Source: Ptychodera flava
Lineage: Eukaryota; Hemichordata; Enteropneusta; Ptychoderidae
Assembly (NCBI RefSeq): GCF_041260155.1
Contig: NC_091929.1
Location: forward strand, 30,431,462-30,495,461
Length of the DNA stretch: 64,000 bases
Direction: 5' to 3'
Shown here in pieces: positions 1 through 11,415 of the stretch (its first letter is position 1; each line of letters opens with the position of its first letter). The position numbers were made by a program, and so were the translations under genes. Under the pieces are notes generated by a model. The model worked only from the letters and a program-made list of their open reading frames with translations, did no database searches and was not told the DNA's origin.

Positions 1-28
1 AAAACTAAAGGTAAAATGTAAGTAATAG

Positions 29-30
<2 letters not shown>

Positions 31-121
<91 letters not shown>
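31..121. repeat. (TA)n microsatellite
   Basis: Uninterrupted TA dinucleotides for about 90 bp. A shorter tract sits in the same context at 30650-30706, so the tract belongs to the sequence shared by the introns of copies 1 and 3. Confidence 0.97.
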
Positions 122-123
<2 letters not shown>

Positions 124-1575
124 ACAGGTGAAATGTAAATTATGTATATAGTTGTATAGTAGTATTTTAGACACTCAGTCACACTGTTTTGTCAATTGTT
201 GACATGTCAGTTGTAGCATAGGAATTTGGATAAGCTGGGAATGTATTTTTACACTTTCTATGCATAACCAGATGTCCAGAACTATTGTATGCTAATGGTG
301 CCACAGTACATCAAAAATTTCAGTTGGTTAATAGACTGTTGCCAGCTGTCATGACAAGTGTCTATGAACCCATGCTCCGCTAACTGAAAGTTGTGGGTAA
401 AGCTTGCCATTTTTAAGTGACAGGTAGCTGTATCTTTTGACAATTTTTCATGATTTTATTCTGTATATAAGAACATAAATGCCCAAACTTCAGTTTGTCA
501 ACAAAGCATAAATATTTATAAAATATACATTTATGTCCTATATTGCCAATACATAAATTTTGGTCTGGTCTGAAAATTCCGTTTTGCCTAAATATATGTA
601 GGCTATTAGTGCAACACTGGGCATTGCAATGTACCTTTATCCCTTCCACCATCATTTCACCAAATTGGAGTAAAAAGATTCAGAGAGTACCGATAGATGA
701 CACTGTAGTTGATATTAAAGAACAAAAGTAAAAAAGGAGTTGTATTTGTCATATATTATAGCTACTATTCCTTAAAGAAACACTAAATTTAACTTTGTGT
801 TTTCATGAAAATTTTAGGCATACAACTTTATAGTCAGTGACAATGGAATATTTCAGTTCTCTGAAACCATACTTAAATAGTTGTCCTTGTACCAGTTTCC
901 AAGGTATTGGATATAAATTAGGTTTTCTCTGTATTTAATGACAGGTTCAGAAATTTTATAAAGGAAACTATCACTACCAGCCATTACTCTGTTAGTATTA
1001 GCAAAGTACAAACACGCATATACCAAAACAATGGACAGGAGCAAAGAAAAATGGCTTTTTTTGCTTGGTTCCAATTATATCTTCTGATATGCTCTAGAGA
1101 GTTATTTTCATTGATTGCAGCCAAATCTGTGCGCAGAGTGTCTGAGAGAACCTTTCCTTTTATGCCTGAAACCTTACAAGCACAGCTAATGATGATCAAA
1201 ACTGTCGTTTGTTAACTATCATGTTACTCATAAACAACACATTTTATTTAGAAAACCTGTCACAGAAAGAAATGAGGATAAAAATACCTTGTCATTATTT
1301 CCTTCTAAATATGTCACTGTATCAGTGTATTTTGAAATATGACTGCATGTTGCTTATTAATACTGAGTGCTCATAGAAAAAAACCCAGTAGGGCATCGGG
1401 TTTTCGTCATGCTTTGTATATGAACAGCAGTTTTCGTATTGATAAGCACGCTTTGCAAAACAGACTTTCGATTTGCAAACATCCAGATATCTCTTATGTA
1501 CCGTTGTGTCTCTGATATATTAAAGTTATGCGTCCAACGGACACTTCGAAAACTGTAACTGAATGATGCAATTAC
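122..1575. other. Intron sequence of copy 1, no gene seen
   Basis: This stretch aligns by eye with 30707-32045, in the intron of copy 3, with scattered small indels. No reading frame is preserved between the two, so it is non-coding. By analogy with copy 3 it lies in the intron between exon 1 (left of the window) and exon 2 of copy 1. About 200 bp at 1380-1575 has no counterpart in copy 3. Part of it resembles the repeat at 2745-2840 (a CTGATAT...AAAGTTA stretch followed by a GAAAACT...CAACTGAATGAT-like end). Confidence 0.6.
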
Positions 1576-1578
1576 AAT

Positions 1579-1843
1579 GCAATACAATACAATACAATAC
1601 AATACAATGAAATACAATACTGAAATACAATGAAATACAATACAATACAATACAATACAACACAATACAATACAATACAATACAAAACAATACAATACAA
1701 TACAATACAATACAATACAATACAATACAATACAATACAATACAATACAATACAATACAATACAATACAATACAATACAATACAATACAATACAATACAA
1801 TACAATACAATACAATACAATACAATGCAATACAATACAATAC
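1579..1843 (-). repeat. (AATAC)n pentanucleotide array, expanded LINE tail
   Basis: About 53 near-perfect AATAC units with a few point changes. Read on the minus strand it is (GTATT)n directly after an AATAAAG-like sequence at the 3' end of the LINE fragment to the right, which is where several non-LTR families carry simple-repeat tails. The same insertion in copy 3 has only about four units (32046-32067), so the array expanded here after duplication. The open frames across it are artefacts of a 5-nt period. Confidence 0.9.
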
Positions 1844-2740
1844 TTTATTAGTCTCCTCGGAGAAATTACAATATCTGCTTTAAAACAATCCGGCAATAGA
1901 CATAAAACAGTCAAGCGCGTACATACGCGAACGTAAAAACGTAATAAAAATAAACTTGCTTTAAGATCTGTTCTGCTTGATTTAAAATTGTAGTCTAAAA
2001 TAGCTCTTGGTATAAAGAATGCTTAAAACGCTGTGTGTGTGCAAAGAGCGCTCTAAATATCTACCTCTTCTTACAATACGATGACTATCAAAGTCCTTTT
2101 ACAAAGGATGTGTTGCATCACTGAGGACGGATCATTTTGTCTGTCTGTATAAGTTTCATCAAAGGAGCATAATTTCCGCCCAACTCCTTTACTAGCTTTT
2201 TTAGTTACCTTTTCCAATCTAGTTTTCTCCTGGACTGAGATGTTACCATCCTAACAAACAGCTCCAAACACAAAAACACTTTGTAGAGAAGATGAATAAA
2301 AAGTGTACAAAATATTAGTATTTACCTAAACGACTGTAACTTACACAAGCAATACAGACGTGTTGAGCTTTTTTAATGACATGCGAAGTATGTTCCTTCC
2401 AATTTAACTTATTGTCCAAATTTTGACCAAGATATTTGTGAGTATGCACTCTGTCGACTGTTTTCCCCTCAATGCACACTGGTTGTGGCTCATCGTGCCT
2501 GCGACTAAAATCAATTACCATCTGTTTAGTTTCATTAACATTTAGTTGTAGAAAATTTTGATAACTCATTTCACAAAATTATAAAATTCACCTGTAATAA
2601 ATATCATCATTACCGGATATGCAGCCAGCTAAGCTTGTGTCATCGGCGAATTTGAACAATGGGCACGAGTCATGACAATGTCTCGCGTCTTCTTTATAAA
2701 GAGATTTGATGCTGGTATGATGCTTTGCATAACGTACTTG
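1844..2740 (-). mobile_element. Non-LTR retrotransposon fragment (CR1/L2/Rex-like RT 3' end)
   Basis: On the minus strand this encodes the C-terminal part of a LINE reverse transcriptase. The FADD active-site motif is at 2639-2650. It is followed by residues such as WSYQNFLQLNVN, VIDFSRR and KYLGQNLDNKLNW, the usual order after the catalytic Asp pair in CR1/L2-type elements. The frame is broken by stops further on, and everything upstream of the palm domain is missing, so it is a 5'-truncated dead copy. It ends at the pentanucleotide tail. The same insertion is at 32068-32945 in copy 3, where FADD has become FPND. The clade assignment is tentative. Confidence 0.82.
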
Positions 2741-2965
2741 AATTTGAAAACATCAAGATATAACTGATATACATCCCTGATATAGTAAAGTTACGCGCCC
2801 GAAGGGTGCTCCGAAAACTACAACTGAATGATACAATTTGTGGCAGGTACGATGCATTTTAAGTGAAAATGAGCTGGTGTCTTAATTCAAAAACACACTG
2901 GACCCCTATCCCAATTTCAAAAAGATGACAAGTCAAAAACAGGGTGACCCCCACGAATCCGCTGC
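2741..2965 (-). repeat. Interspersed repeat with CGCCCGAAGGG core
   Basis: A dispersed repeat also seen at 32950-33185, and in the opposite orientation near 44230-45070. Shared landmarks are a CGCCCGAAGGGCG-type palindrome, a CAACTGAATGATACAATT-like stretch, and a segment with GGGTGACCCCCACGAATCC. No coding frame is kept. The class is unknown; it could be a SINE or a piece of a larger non-autonomous element. Confidence 0.6.
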
Positions 2966-3253
2966 ACCTCTACTGAATAAACTGACCAATCCCAATCCGG
3001 TAATAAACTTACTCAGTACTGCGCAGACTCAAAGGTAACGAGTTCGATCGCTAGGAAAACAACACCTGGGCAGCCAAATTACAAAAACAGTTTGTATGAA
3101 ATAGAAGAGACACAAGAAAATATATCGCAAATGATTTTATATTTTCAAAATGCAGCGACTTGAACCAAGGCTAGGTGTGTCAGATATCGCTGAGAATGTT
3201 TTTGAATTTGAAGTAGGCTACTGATTTCATAAACTTTGTCTTGTCTATTTCAG

Positions 3254-5019
3254 ATTGAGTGTAGATTTGCAATGAAAGTTCATGAATGCGGGCACTGTCA
3301 CAGGAAAAGATCAACAACAAAACAATGTTCTGGTTGCTTAGGGGAATGGTACTGTGATAAGGCGTGCCAGATGAAAGACTGGAGAAAACACAAGACCAAA
3401 TGTTTAGATGTACAAGATGATATTGTCCAACTGTCCCAATATCCGGACGATAGAGCCCATCTTTCGAGGGTAAACTCTGTCCCAAAATATGTCGGCGTCT
3501 ATTACTGAGGTAACTCACCAGCAGTTGATATGCTGAAACTTGAACAGAATGAAAGGAGTGATGGCGATTATCACAACAAATTTTTTCTTCTTCTTGCTGG
3601 TGTGGGTGACCTAAGAAATGTCATCAAGACAGTAGCCTCTCTTCCAAAAGAGTTTAAATGTCATGTAGAATTCACCTTAAATGACTGTGATGCTCACATA
3701 CTTGCTAAGAACGTATTGTTCTTGTATATGATGTTCGCCACTGATGATGTCAACTACACGTCAGACACCTTGGTTCAATTATGGTATTCATTGTGCATCA
3801 CTGAAGAGCACAATGACAGTTTGGCAAACGCCCTCAAAGAATTGATGGAGATTGACGAAAAAATGTTGGCCAAAAAGACTTCAGATAAGTTAAATATTTC
3901 AGAAAATGATCTTCAAGAATTGAAGACTATCTGGCTGCTTGGTTGACGTCGTTAGAAAAGGGTGGCCCTGAGTCCCATATCCTCGATCAATTCCAAGCCA
4001 TGAAAAAGATCTGCCCGGATACCGAATCCAGATGGTCCTATCATATAGGTGGCATTCCTGAGCGCCATCGTCAATCACTACAGGAATGGTTTGAAACTGG
4101 TGTAATGCTGTCGTCTACCGACAAACAAGTAAACCAGGTGGTTTGTCAAAATGTTACACTGTTGATAAGAAATCCTTTTCATGACAAATCGTTAATGATG
4201 CAATTGTCATACAATAAACTGACAATGTCTTTGGCCCAGCTGTTCATCCAGGAACCACTGATATTTACCATTGCCTCGGACATAGCCCCATTCTGTGGCT
4301 GGGATTACTTAGAGGCTAGTTCCCACTGTGGTGCAAACAGCGTTGGACAAATGTACAGTACATACATATCTCATATGATGAATAGGTTCACATGTCATTT
4401 GAAGGCTGGTCATGCGTCTTTCCGAGTTCTTCTTGGTGGTTGGTTTCAACTTCAAGACAAGTTCATGTTGAACAAGTATGATCGCATCGCCACGTCTAAC
4501 CTGGCTGATTATTACGGTTTACCAACTATCCTGGAGTTTTTCAAACCATTTCTTAACAGTTCAAACCCTAAAGGAGTAATCCTCACAGAACTGATGAATT
4601 GGGTAGACTTTCTGAAGACCACAGACCCAAATCCAATCCCTTTAGACTCTTCTATGGGACCTTTCATTGCCAAGGACACAGGTGTTCCGTTGAGTGATTT
4701 TGGATTTTACATCTCGACGGCCGCGTACAAAGAGTATCATGACATGGTGACACCATTAATAAAGTATCTCAGAGCAGTATTCCTGATGCATCGTATCAGA
4801 AAGGCAGGAGAACGACCTCGACGGAAGGCTATCCCAAAGTTCACTGACATCATGGAGTATAATGGACTCAAGCTGCGTGATTTCAGGCTCGAGCTGAACC
4901 GAGTAATTCCACACAAATGGAAAATAAATAAACGACGGGTTACCCAGCTAAATGGTTATGACAGAAATTTAGAGTGGACTTTCTCTAAGGTACAGCGTGA
5001 CGATGATGAGAAGAAATGA
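3254..5019 (+). pseudogene. Copy 1: MYND/DUF4470 gene, exon 2, interrupted
   Basis: This is the large second exon. It starts after a TTTCAG acceptor with the codons I-E-C, whose Cys completes finger 1 of an exon that lies left of the window. Finger 2 (C-x2-C-x9-C-x2-C-x5-C-x3-C-x7-H-x3-C) is complete. Two lesions follow. TGG is replaced by TGA at 3506-3508 (Trp126 in family numbering), and one G is missing from a GGG run near 3932-3934, which throws the reading frame to +1 until the stop at 5017-5019. The reading is otherwise continuous with the intact copies (588 codons after correction). The first two-thirds resembles copy 3, while the last third shares the copy-4-specific shortened linker (PLDSSMGP), so the gene is a mosaic. 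It could be a real pseudogene or partly an assembly artefact. Confidence 0.88.
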
Positions 5020-5101
5020 ATATCTTCAATGCAAACTCCGAAAATCCTAGACTAAGACAAGTATTTGATGATATGTTTGATTGGTGACACCCATTTATTA
5101 C

Positions 5102-5116
5102 CTATTTATCCATTAC
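5102..5116. repeat. Target-site duplication, left (Penelope-like element)
   Basis: The 15-bp string ctatttatccattac recurs at 7253-7267 on the other side of the element. Units 2, 3 and 5 have a single version of this site near 18170, 35350 and 61215, which are empty sites. Confidence 0.85.
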
Positions 5117-7252
5117 CAACATTGTTGAGGGTAGCACACTGTTGATCAACTGTTTTACTATAACATTAGCTTTCAGAGACAACAGTCTCGTTCATGAGAG
5201 TTTGAGCAAATGTGTGAAAATACTATTGGGTGATGACAATGGTAGGAACAACTTGGGCAAAACACAGCCAACATAGTTATTTGTAATGTGTTAAAAATCC
5301 GTAATCTCGATTGGGTCCTTCTTTGACACAGTCGAAATATTGTATGATTTTGAGTTCTTCAGTCTCTCTTCGGATGGTGCTTTTACTATGATCTTTCACA
5401 GCACGGCCACACGGAAATCATTGATAGAATGTTCAGCTAGGTTAAAGTGTTCGGCAACAGGTCTATATGTATTGCTGCTCTGTATGTCGAACTGGTGATT
5501 GTTGTTGCGTTTCCGCAATGGCTGTCCCGTTTGGCCAATGTATACAGCGAAGGACATTTTATACAGGTGATAGCATAGATGACGTTGCTGGAGTCACATT
5601 CATATGATCCTTTGATGTTGAAAGTCTTCTGATGAGGTCCGACTACAGTGGTGGCGGTATTGATGAGAGGGCACAGTTTGCATCTGGCTTTATTACAGGG
5701 TATTGTTTCACGGGAAGTTTACTAGTGACAATGCGTTGTTTGAGGTTCGGAGGCTGACTGTAAGCTATGATTGTTTTTTCCGGGAAGACTGCTCGGAGAA
5801 GAGTGTCCTCTCGTATGATTTGGTGGAGTTCATTGACTATTTTGTTCAGTTTCTTCAGTTGTGTACTATAAGTTAAAACAGTGGGATTCTGTTCAAGTCT
5901 TTCTTCTGTCTGTATTAGAGTAGGTCATTGTGATCGATATTGCTGGCCCGGTCGATCTGTTCATCAACTGCAGTAGGATTGTAGTTTAGGGCGACAAATT
6001 TTTTGGCGAAGCTGACCAAGTTGTTCGTCACGGTCGCAATTCTCAGAGCAGATTCTGCAGTAACGTATTGCCTGGCTATATACAATTGAACGGAAGACAT
6101 GTCTGGATGGGAGCTTGCTGGTCGAAGATAGCTGTGAGTGTCTGTGGGTTTGCTGTAAACACTTGTTATTAGCCGGCCAACACGAACTGTTATAGTAGTA
6201 TCAAGGTAGTTTACCTGAATTTCGGAGTATATTAAACACATGGTGAAGTTGATGGAATGGTGGAACGAATCGAAATCACTGTAAAATTTCTTAAACGAAT
6301 CCAGGCCATTGGTCCAAATAAAAAACAAACGTACAAAACAATGTAACGGAGACGTACAGACGTGGTTTGAGGGGGAAGGTGCTGAGGAATTTTTCTTCTA
6401 AGGTTGCCATCAATATATTCGCGTATTGTGATGCCATTCGTGTGCCCATCGCAGTACCGTTTGTCTACAAATAAGAGGAACCATTGAATTCAAAGTAGTG
6501 AGTGACTACAAATTTAGCTAGTTTATAGGTGTATGTGGCCTTTTCTCCATCAGATATTATATCTCTGATAGCTTGAAGTCCACCAGCGTGTGGAATATTT
6601 GTATATAGCGACTCAACATCGAGGGTGACCAGTATTGTATTGTTGGGTAAACTGTCAATATCGTGTAATTTGCGTAGGAGATCGGTGGTATCTTGTATAT
6701 AGCTAGGTGTAGTGATGGCATATGGTCTCAAAATGGTGTCAATATGGCCGGAAATCCCCTCCATTATGGTTCCAATGTCCGTATAATAGAGCGTTCTGGA
6801 TTCCCCGATTTGTGTATCTTCGGTAGGAGGTAGAAAGTTCCTTTGCGAGGATCTGGAGGTATTAGATTGACAGTGTCTTCCGGATGTCGTCAGGAAATGT
6901 TCAGATACGAGATTTCAACCCACTTTTATACTGCATGGTCGGGTCACTCTGTAGTTTGGTGTAGAACTTTGCATTAGACAGGCCTTTCTGCTTCACGTAA
7001 GTAATCAAATTGTTCATAATGACTGTTGCACCACCCTTGTCTGCTTGTTTAATGACAATGTTCTGGTTGGTCTTGAGAGAATTCACAGCATTACGCTTTG
7101 CATGGCTTAGATTGTAATGGGGTTTACCTTATGTATTAATTATTTCAGAACGGACTCGGTTTCTGAAACAGTTGATGTAAAGGTCAAGCTCAGAGTTGCG
7201 ACCTTCTGGTGGTGTCCAAATTGAGTAGTCATTGGATTTACATGATGGGTTT
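5117..7252 (-). mobile_element. Penelope-like retroelement, degenerate
   Basis: On the minus strand, broken reading frames encode an RT with the landmarks QADKGGATVI (7020-7060), DVESLYTNIPH (6600-6630) and a C-terminal half with YLDTTITV and VYSKPTDTHSYL (6130-6220). A GIY-YIG endonuclease region follows (about 5530-5570), as in Penelope-like elements. The catalytic YIDD region is destroyed near 6330-6345, and several frameshifts and stops are present. The insertion is bounded by a 15-bp direct repeat and lies 97 bp after the copy 1 stop codon. The copy at 48274-50371 is the same insertion event carried by segmental duplication. Confidence 0.9.
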
Positions 7253-7267
7253 CTATTTATCCATTAC

Positions 7268-8109
7268 TTTAGTGTACTGAACAGCCTCAGTGATTGAAAT
7301 GGCGGCGTAAATTTTCCACATTACTGTAAGAATATGTGTGGAACATAGGCACGTTGAAGCCCTGTCTAAAGTCATTAAAGTTTAAGGACTAGGAGGTAAT
7401 TGTGATGGCACTGACCACAAACAACCAGGCAGACTATTGTATTCATTGGCTGACCGTGAAATAAGCTTAATGCTTCTTCAAACTATAGACAGTAGACCTA
7501 GAAGGGGCCTCTACTGTCTAGAGTTAAATTTATCTTTCAAGCAAAGACTAAATTACAAGCATTTGGAAAGAGCCATTGGGAAGATGCCTTAAAGAGATTG
7601 CATGAACTTAGCCTCAAAGTATTACTGATAATAGAAGATTTACTAATCACTTTCAAGCTACTGTCGAGGGACGCGTCTATTTCATGTTTGACGATGGTAC
7701 TTGTTGAACTGTGTTGTAGTGCATTATATAAGAAATTGGACTGGTCAAACAGTAAGTTCTCATGTAAGAAGAATAGTCACCACTCCTTAAGCTGTACCTT
7801 GTGTGGATTTTAAGTATCTTGTTCTGACTGTAAATTAAGATCTTTTTCTTGTTTCGCTTCCAAAATAATGTCAAGGAGGATGTTTTATAGAAAAAATGCA
7901 AATATTATCAAAGGCACGGCGATTGTTCCTTCAAATAACTTTGTAAAATCATGTGGCTTGCTCTTTTATCAATCGTAAAATTCAAAATAGCGATTGCAGT
8001 TGATTTCATTAGCATACCACAAGGGTATTTGCATTGTTGTGCCGATTATCTTAGGAGATTGTTTGCATATATGTGCGTTTAAGGTCATGATTTGTGTTAT
8101 ATTCGTTGC
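7268..8109. other. Unit spacer directly downstream of gene, no gene seen
   Basis: This begins the spacer common to all five units (counterparts near 18180, 35360, 50387 and 61221). Landmarks in order are an AACAGCCTCAGTGATTG stretch, CTGTCGAGGGACGCGTC near 7665 and TAATGTCAAGGAGG near 7867. A 71-codon open frame at 7598-7813 is shared only with the recent duplicate at 50719 and is not kept in the other units, so it is probably chance. Confidence 0.6.
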
Positions 8110-9035
8110 TTTGGTACCTGAAAGGTACATTTTGTTATTGAAAATTTAAATTAACAAAAGAGTTTCATTATATTAAAATTACGAATGTAAATGTCATTAA
8201 ATATGCAAATTAGTAATAACCTGATATGACAATGCCAGATAACTTTCATTAGTATTATATATCATAGTATTTTCAACGTACATAGCATGTTTCCTCAACT
8301 TTGGTCAAGTCTAACCAAACATATATTCATAATTAGGAAAGTTCGTTAAATGTGCTAATAACTTATTAACTGATGTAAAGATGCTAAACTACTTTCATTC
8401 AAATTATATTCAGTCAATGCAGATATATTCCTAATGAGGAAAGTTCTTTAACATGCAAAAAAGCAAATTAGCTGACGCAAATTGACTTTCATTACTCGTA
8501 TATTATAGCATTTTGAATGTACTTTGTAAGTTTCATCAACTTTGGTCAAGGTTGTTGGGATATATATCTCCAATAAGGAAAGTTGGTTTTATGTGCAAAG
8601 TAGTAAGCAGCTCATGTAAAACAATGTGACTTTCATAACATAAGTCAACATTGGTCAAGTAAAACCAGATATATAACCCGCATAATTAATGTTTGTTAAA
8701 TATGCAAATGGATTTTGCCATGTCCTCAAAACCTTAACATGACATTGAAATCTGTCATATGGTTCCTTGACTAATATCTGTAAAGAAGAGTCATCAGATA
8801 TGATCCCGTCATTCTGGGAATATATGATTTATGAACAAATAATTATTCAAATTAGTATTAATTATGCAAGCCACATCCACTTAAAAGCTAATCACTTTTT
8901 ACCATTCCTAAAAATATATGTACCAGATTTGAATCCTAGCTGATAAGCCGTTCTTGAGATATCGCGTCATCAGACATGCAGGCAGACAGTCATAGAGACA
9001 CAACATTAGCTCACGTTTGTGAACATGTGAGTTTA
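8110..9035 (+). repeat. Degenerate 95-150-bp tandem repeat block with CAGACAGG tail and hairpin
   Basis: Diverged monomers share TTTCATCAACTTTGGTCAAG, ATAATTAGGAAAGTTCGTTAA, AATATGCAAATTAGTAA and GACTTTCATTA phrases at irregular 95-150-bp spacing. They are followed by TTGAGATATCGCGTCATCAGACA, a CAGACAGG-type microsatellite (about 8972-8990), and an imperfect hairpin TTAGCTCAC...GTGAGTT at 9006-9033. Monomers plus a 4-bp microsatellite plus a terminal hairpin recall the pearl/DINE-type non-autonomous elements thought to be Helitron-related. It is present at the same place in every unit, so it predates the array. Confidence 0.6.
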
Positions 9036-11399
9036 AAATGCTGATCGCTTTATTTTGTAGCCGGTTTTCATTTTCACGAACCTCCACTTTGTTATTCACA
9101 TTATTCAACAAAGACCCGATGTATCATTGCCACATTAACCAAGAGAAGGTGACGATAGCGGTTTTTGTAACACCTTTCAAATCCCCTTCCTTGACCAATA
9201 GTGTAACGCCTTCCGCATCGCCTCCCCGATGATTTTGGATGTTTAAAGTTGACCTTTAGTACTCAACTTGACCCATAATAAGCAATGCCAGCAGATATCG
9301 CTTCGTGTGATTCACTAAGCCTGTTTACACTCTTAATTTTGAAGTAACCGTTTGTCTTGTGTTGAGTGATGTATTGTTTTACATATGCTAATGTCATTCG
9401 AAATGACTTGAGGTTGACGTTTACTCAGACTTCAAGTTGAAAGATCATCTTTACAATTTTTGACAATGTTTCCTGTCCTTTAATATTTTCTGACCTATTT
9501 GTATTTAATTAAAGTTGTATGCTAAGTCATCTATACATTATAATATGTAGATTTGAAAAAATACTTAAGATGTAAACTTTCTAGGCAGAGGTAGAACAGA
9601 GTTGAGAGTAAAGTAAAGCATAGTAGGGCAGAGTTGAAGATTTAGAAGTTGTGTCTTGACCGTACCATTGCTGTTTAGTAATAAAGATCTAAAGTGGTGC
9701 TTACAACCGACAACATTGTGTGTTGGCTCACAGACAAGGAGAAAAAGCATAACGATCCCAGACCGGTACCTCACCCCAGATGCCGTAAAGGAAGAGATAT
9801 AACAGTGTATTGAACACATGGTGGAGAAGCCAGGTAACCAGGCGACCTCAATGAGAAGTACTGGCAAACCATAGCAATAACAACAAGCATGGAAGACTCA
9901 AATATGAATTTTTCGAGAGAACGTGAACTTGTTTTTCTTCAAGATGGAGAGAATTAGATATTGGAATTTACAACTCTTGCGCAATAAACTGCACTTTATG
10001 CGGTTGCACAGATGCACATATGCTGTTTTTATATTATGAGGAAAAATGAACCAAAGTTGTTCGAAAAAATTGAGATTGATAAAAATTTAACTTACAAAGT
10101 GTTAAGAACATTAGAATATATGAAGCTAGCAAAAGTTGATTTGAAGGTAGGTTTTCTTCGACATTTTGAAGTTATGTTAATGGTCCCAGAACGTCATAGA
10201 CAGTTCGTTTCAAGGATAAGTGGCTTGCTGCAGTAATTTATACCTGTATATTTTAGTGGGACGACTGCTTCAGAATAGAAATGTATCCATAGAAAAGGAG
10301 CCTCAGAACCAAAAATGTGAAAAAAATCATTTTTTAGAATCGTGACTAAATTTTACCATATTTTATCAAAAAATAGGTCAACATGGCAATGTTGTCGTAA
10401 GTAGGGTCAATAACATTGCTGTTTTTCTGTAATAAGCATCACTTTTTACATAGAATAGCATTTGCAGAGCTGAAAATGTGAACAAATGAAATTTTACTAA
10501 AATTTACCATTTTTACCATAATTGGTCAAAATGACAAATCTGTTTCGATTGGGGTCAATAAGACTACATTGTTCCAAATCAGCACCGCTCTTTACACTGA
10601 ACAAGCTTCTCAAACTTTCAACTAAAATTCTGATTGAGTCATCGATCCATCTCTTGCAATACTAGCACCCTATATCTTACCACTTCGCTTATTGAACAAA
10701 TTGATTGTATAAAGGCGCCCTCTGTCGTCTGATAGATATGACATCGAGCGATAATATTTGCGGACAGTTTCTCCATTGGTATATGAGCAAGGAATGATTA
10801 AACTTCCAAGATGCAGCCAAATAACAACAGTGAAAATATACTCCACGCTACGCATTTGCAAATGAGAGAGCAAGCACAGCACGCACACTCTCCTGGAACT
10901 AACACTCCGCCAAGGCAATTGCATTATGGTATAACTTTATCAATATTTGTGCAAGCTTGGCTACCTTCTGCGTCTATCGCCCATCCACTGGGTAGTGAAT
11001 TAGGCGTTGTTTCCATGAGTTGAAATTCGTGTGAGTGATCCAAAAGGTAGTGTAGCTTGCACTCCTTGAGAATCGTATCCATCAAAGTATTTGTCCGAGC
11101 AGACTGTTAATTCGGGCAGAATGTACATTCTGTTCTGGCTTTCATTTTAAATTTAATGTTTTATTTATTGTTTTATTTCAAAAAAACATACATCGTTATT
11201 TTCAGCTAATTTGTTATTCACTCCACCTATATATGTAATCGCTAACAAACAAACAACGAGAAAAATTCGGAAACTGAGTAGCTGTGGTACAGCAACCAGA
11301 ATATTTCATTCGCCGGGGCAGTTTAGACTTGCCCTGGGGGAAAGAGTTCCTTATAAGGCCCTATGCCAAAATTTTTTAGGTACGATATATAACACTTTT
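9036..11399. other. Unit spacer, no gene supported
   Basis: Non-coding landmarks shared with the other units include TCTAGGCAGAGGTAGAACAG (about 9580), a weakly open stretch at 9565-9867 on the minus strand, AAGGATAAGTGGCTTG (about 10213), CGGCGCCCTCT-like sequence (about 10710) and GGGCAGAATGTACAT (about 11117). Frames are interrupted differently in each unit (compare 19948-20274 and 37166-37468), so no conserved protein is apparent. I cannot tell whether the 9565-9867 region is a relic of a mobile-element ORF. Confidence 0.55.
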
Positions 11400-11415
11400 A
11401 AGTATGCTAACCCTA
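11400..11415. repeat. Target-site duplication, left (L1-like insertion)
   Basis: aagtatgctaacccta here recurs as aagtatgctaacacta at 12134-12149, after the poly-A of the LINE. The uninterrupted site is visible in unit 2 near 21758-21775. Confidence 0.82.

Noticed and set aside
1579..1843. Long open frames rich in Tyr-Cys-Ile-Val-Leu or Tyr-Asn-Thr-Ile-Gln
   Set aside because: They are translations of the AATAC pentanucleotide array in several frames on both strands.
7598..7813. 71-codon frame nearly identical at 50719-50934
   Set aside because: Identity follows from the recent segmental duplication, and the frame is not kept after copies 2, 3 or 5.
9565..9867. 100-codon minus-strand frame repeated at 19948 and 37166
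   Set aside because: It is visible in three units because they are duplicates. It is broken in the unit at 52.7 kb and has no recognisable domain.
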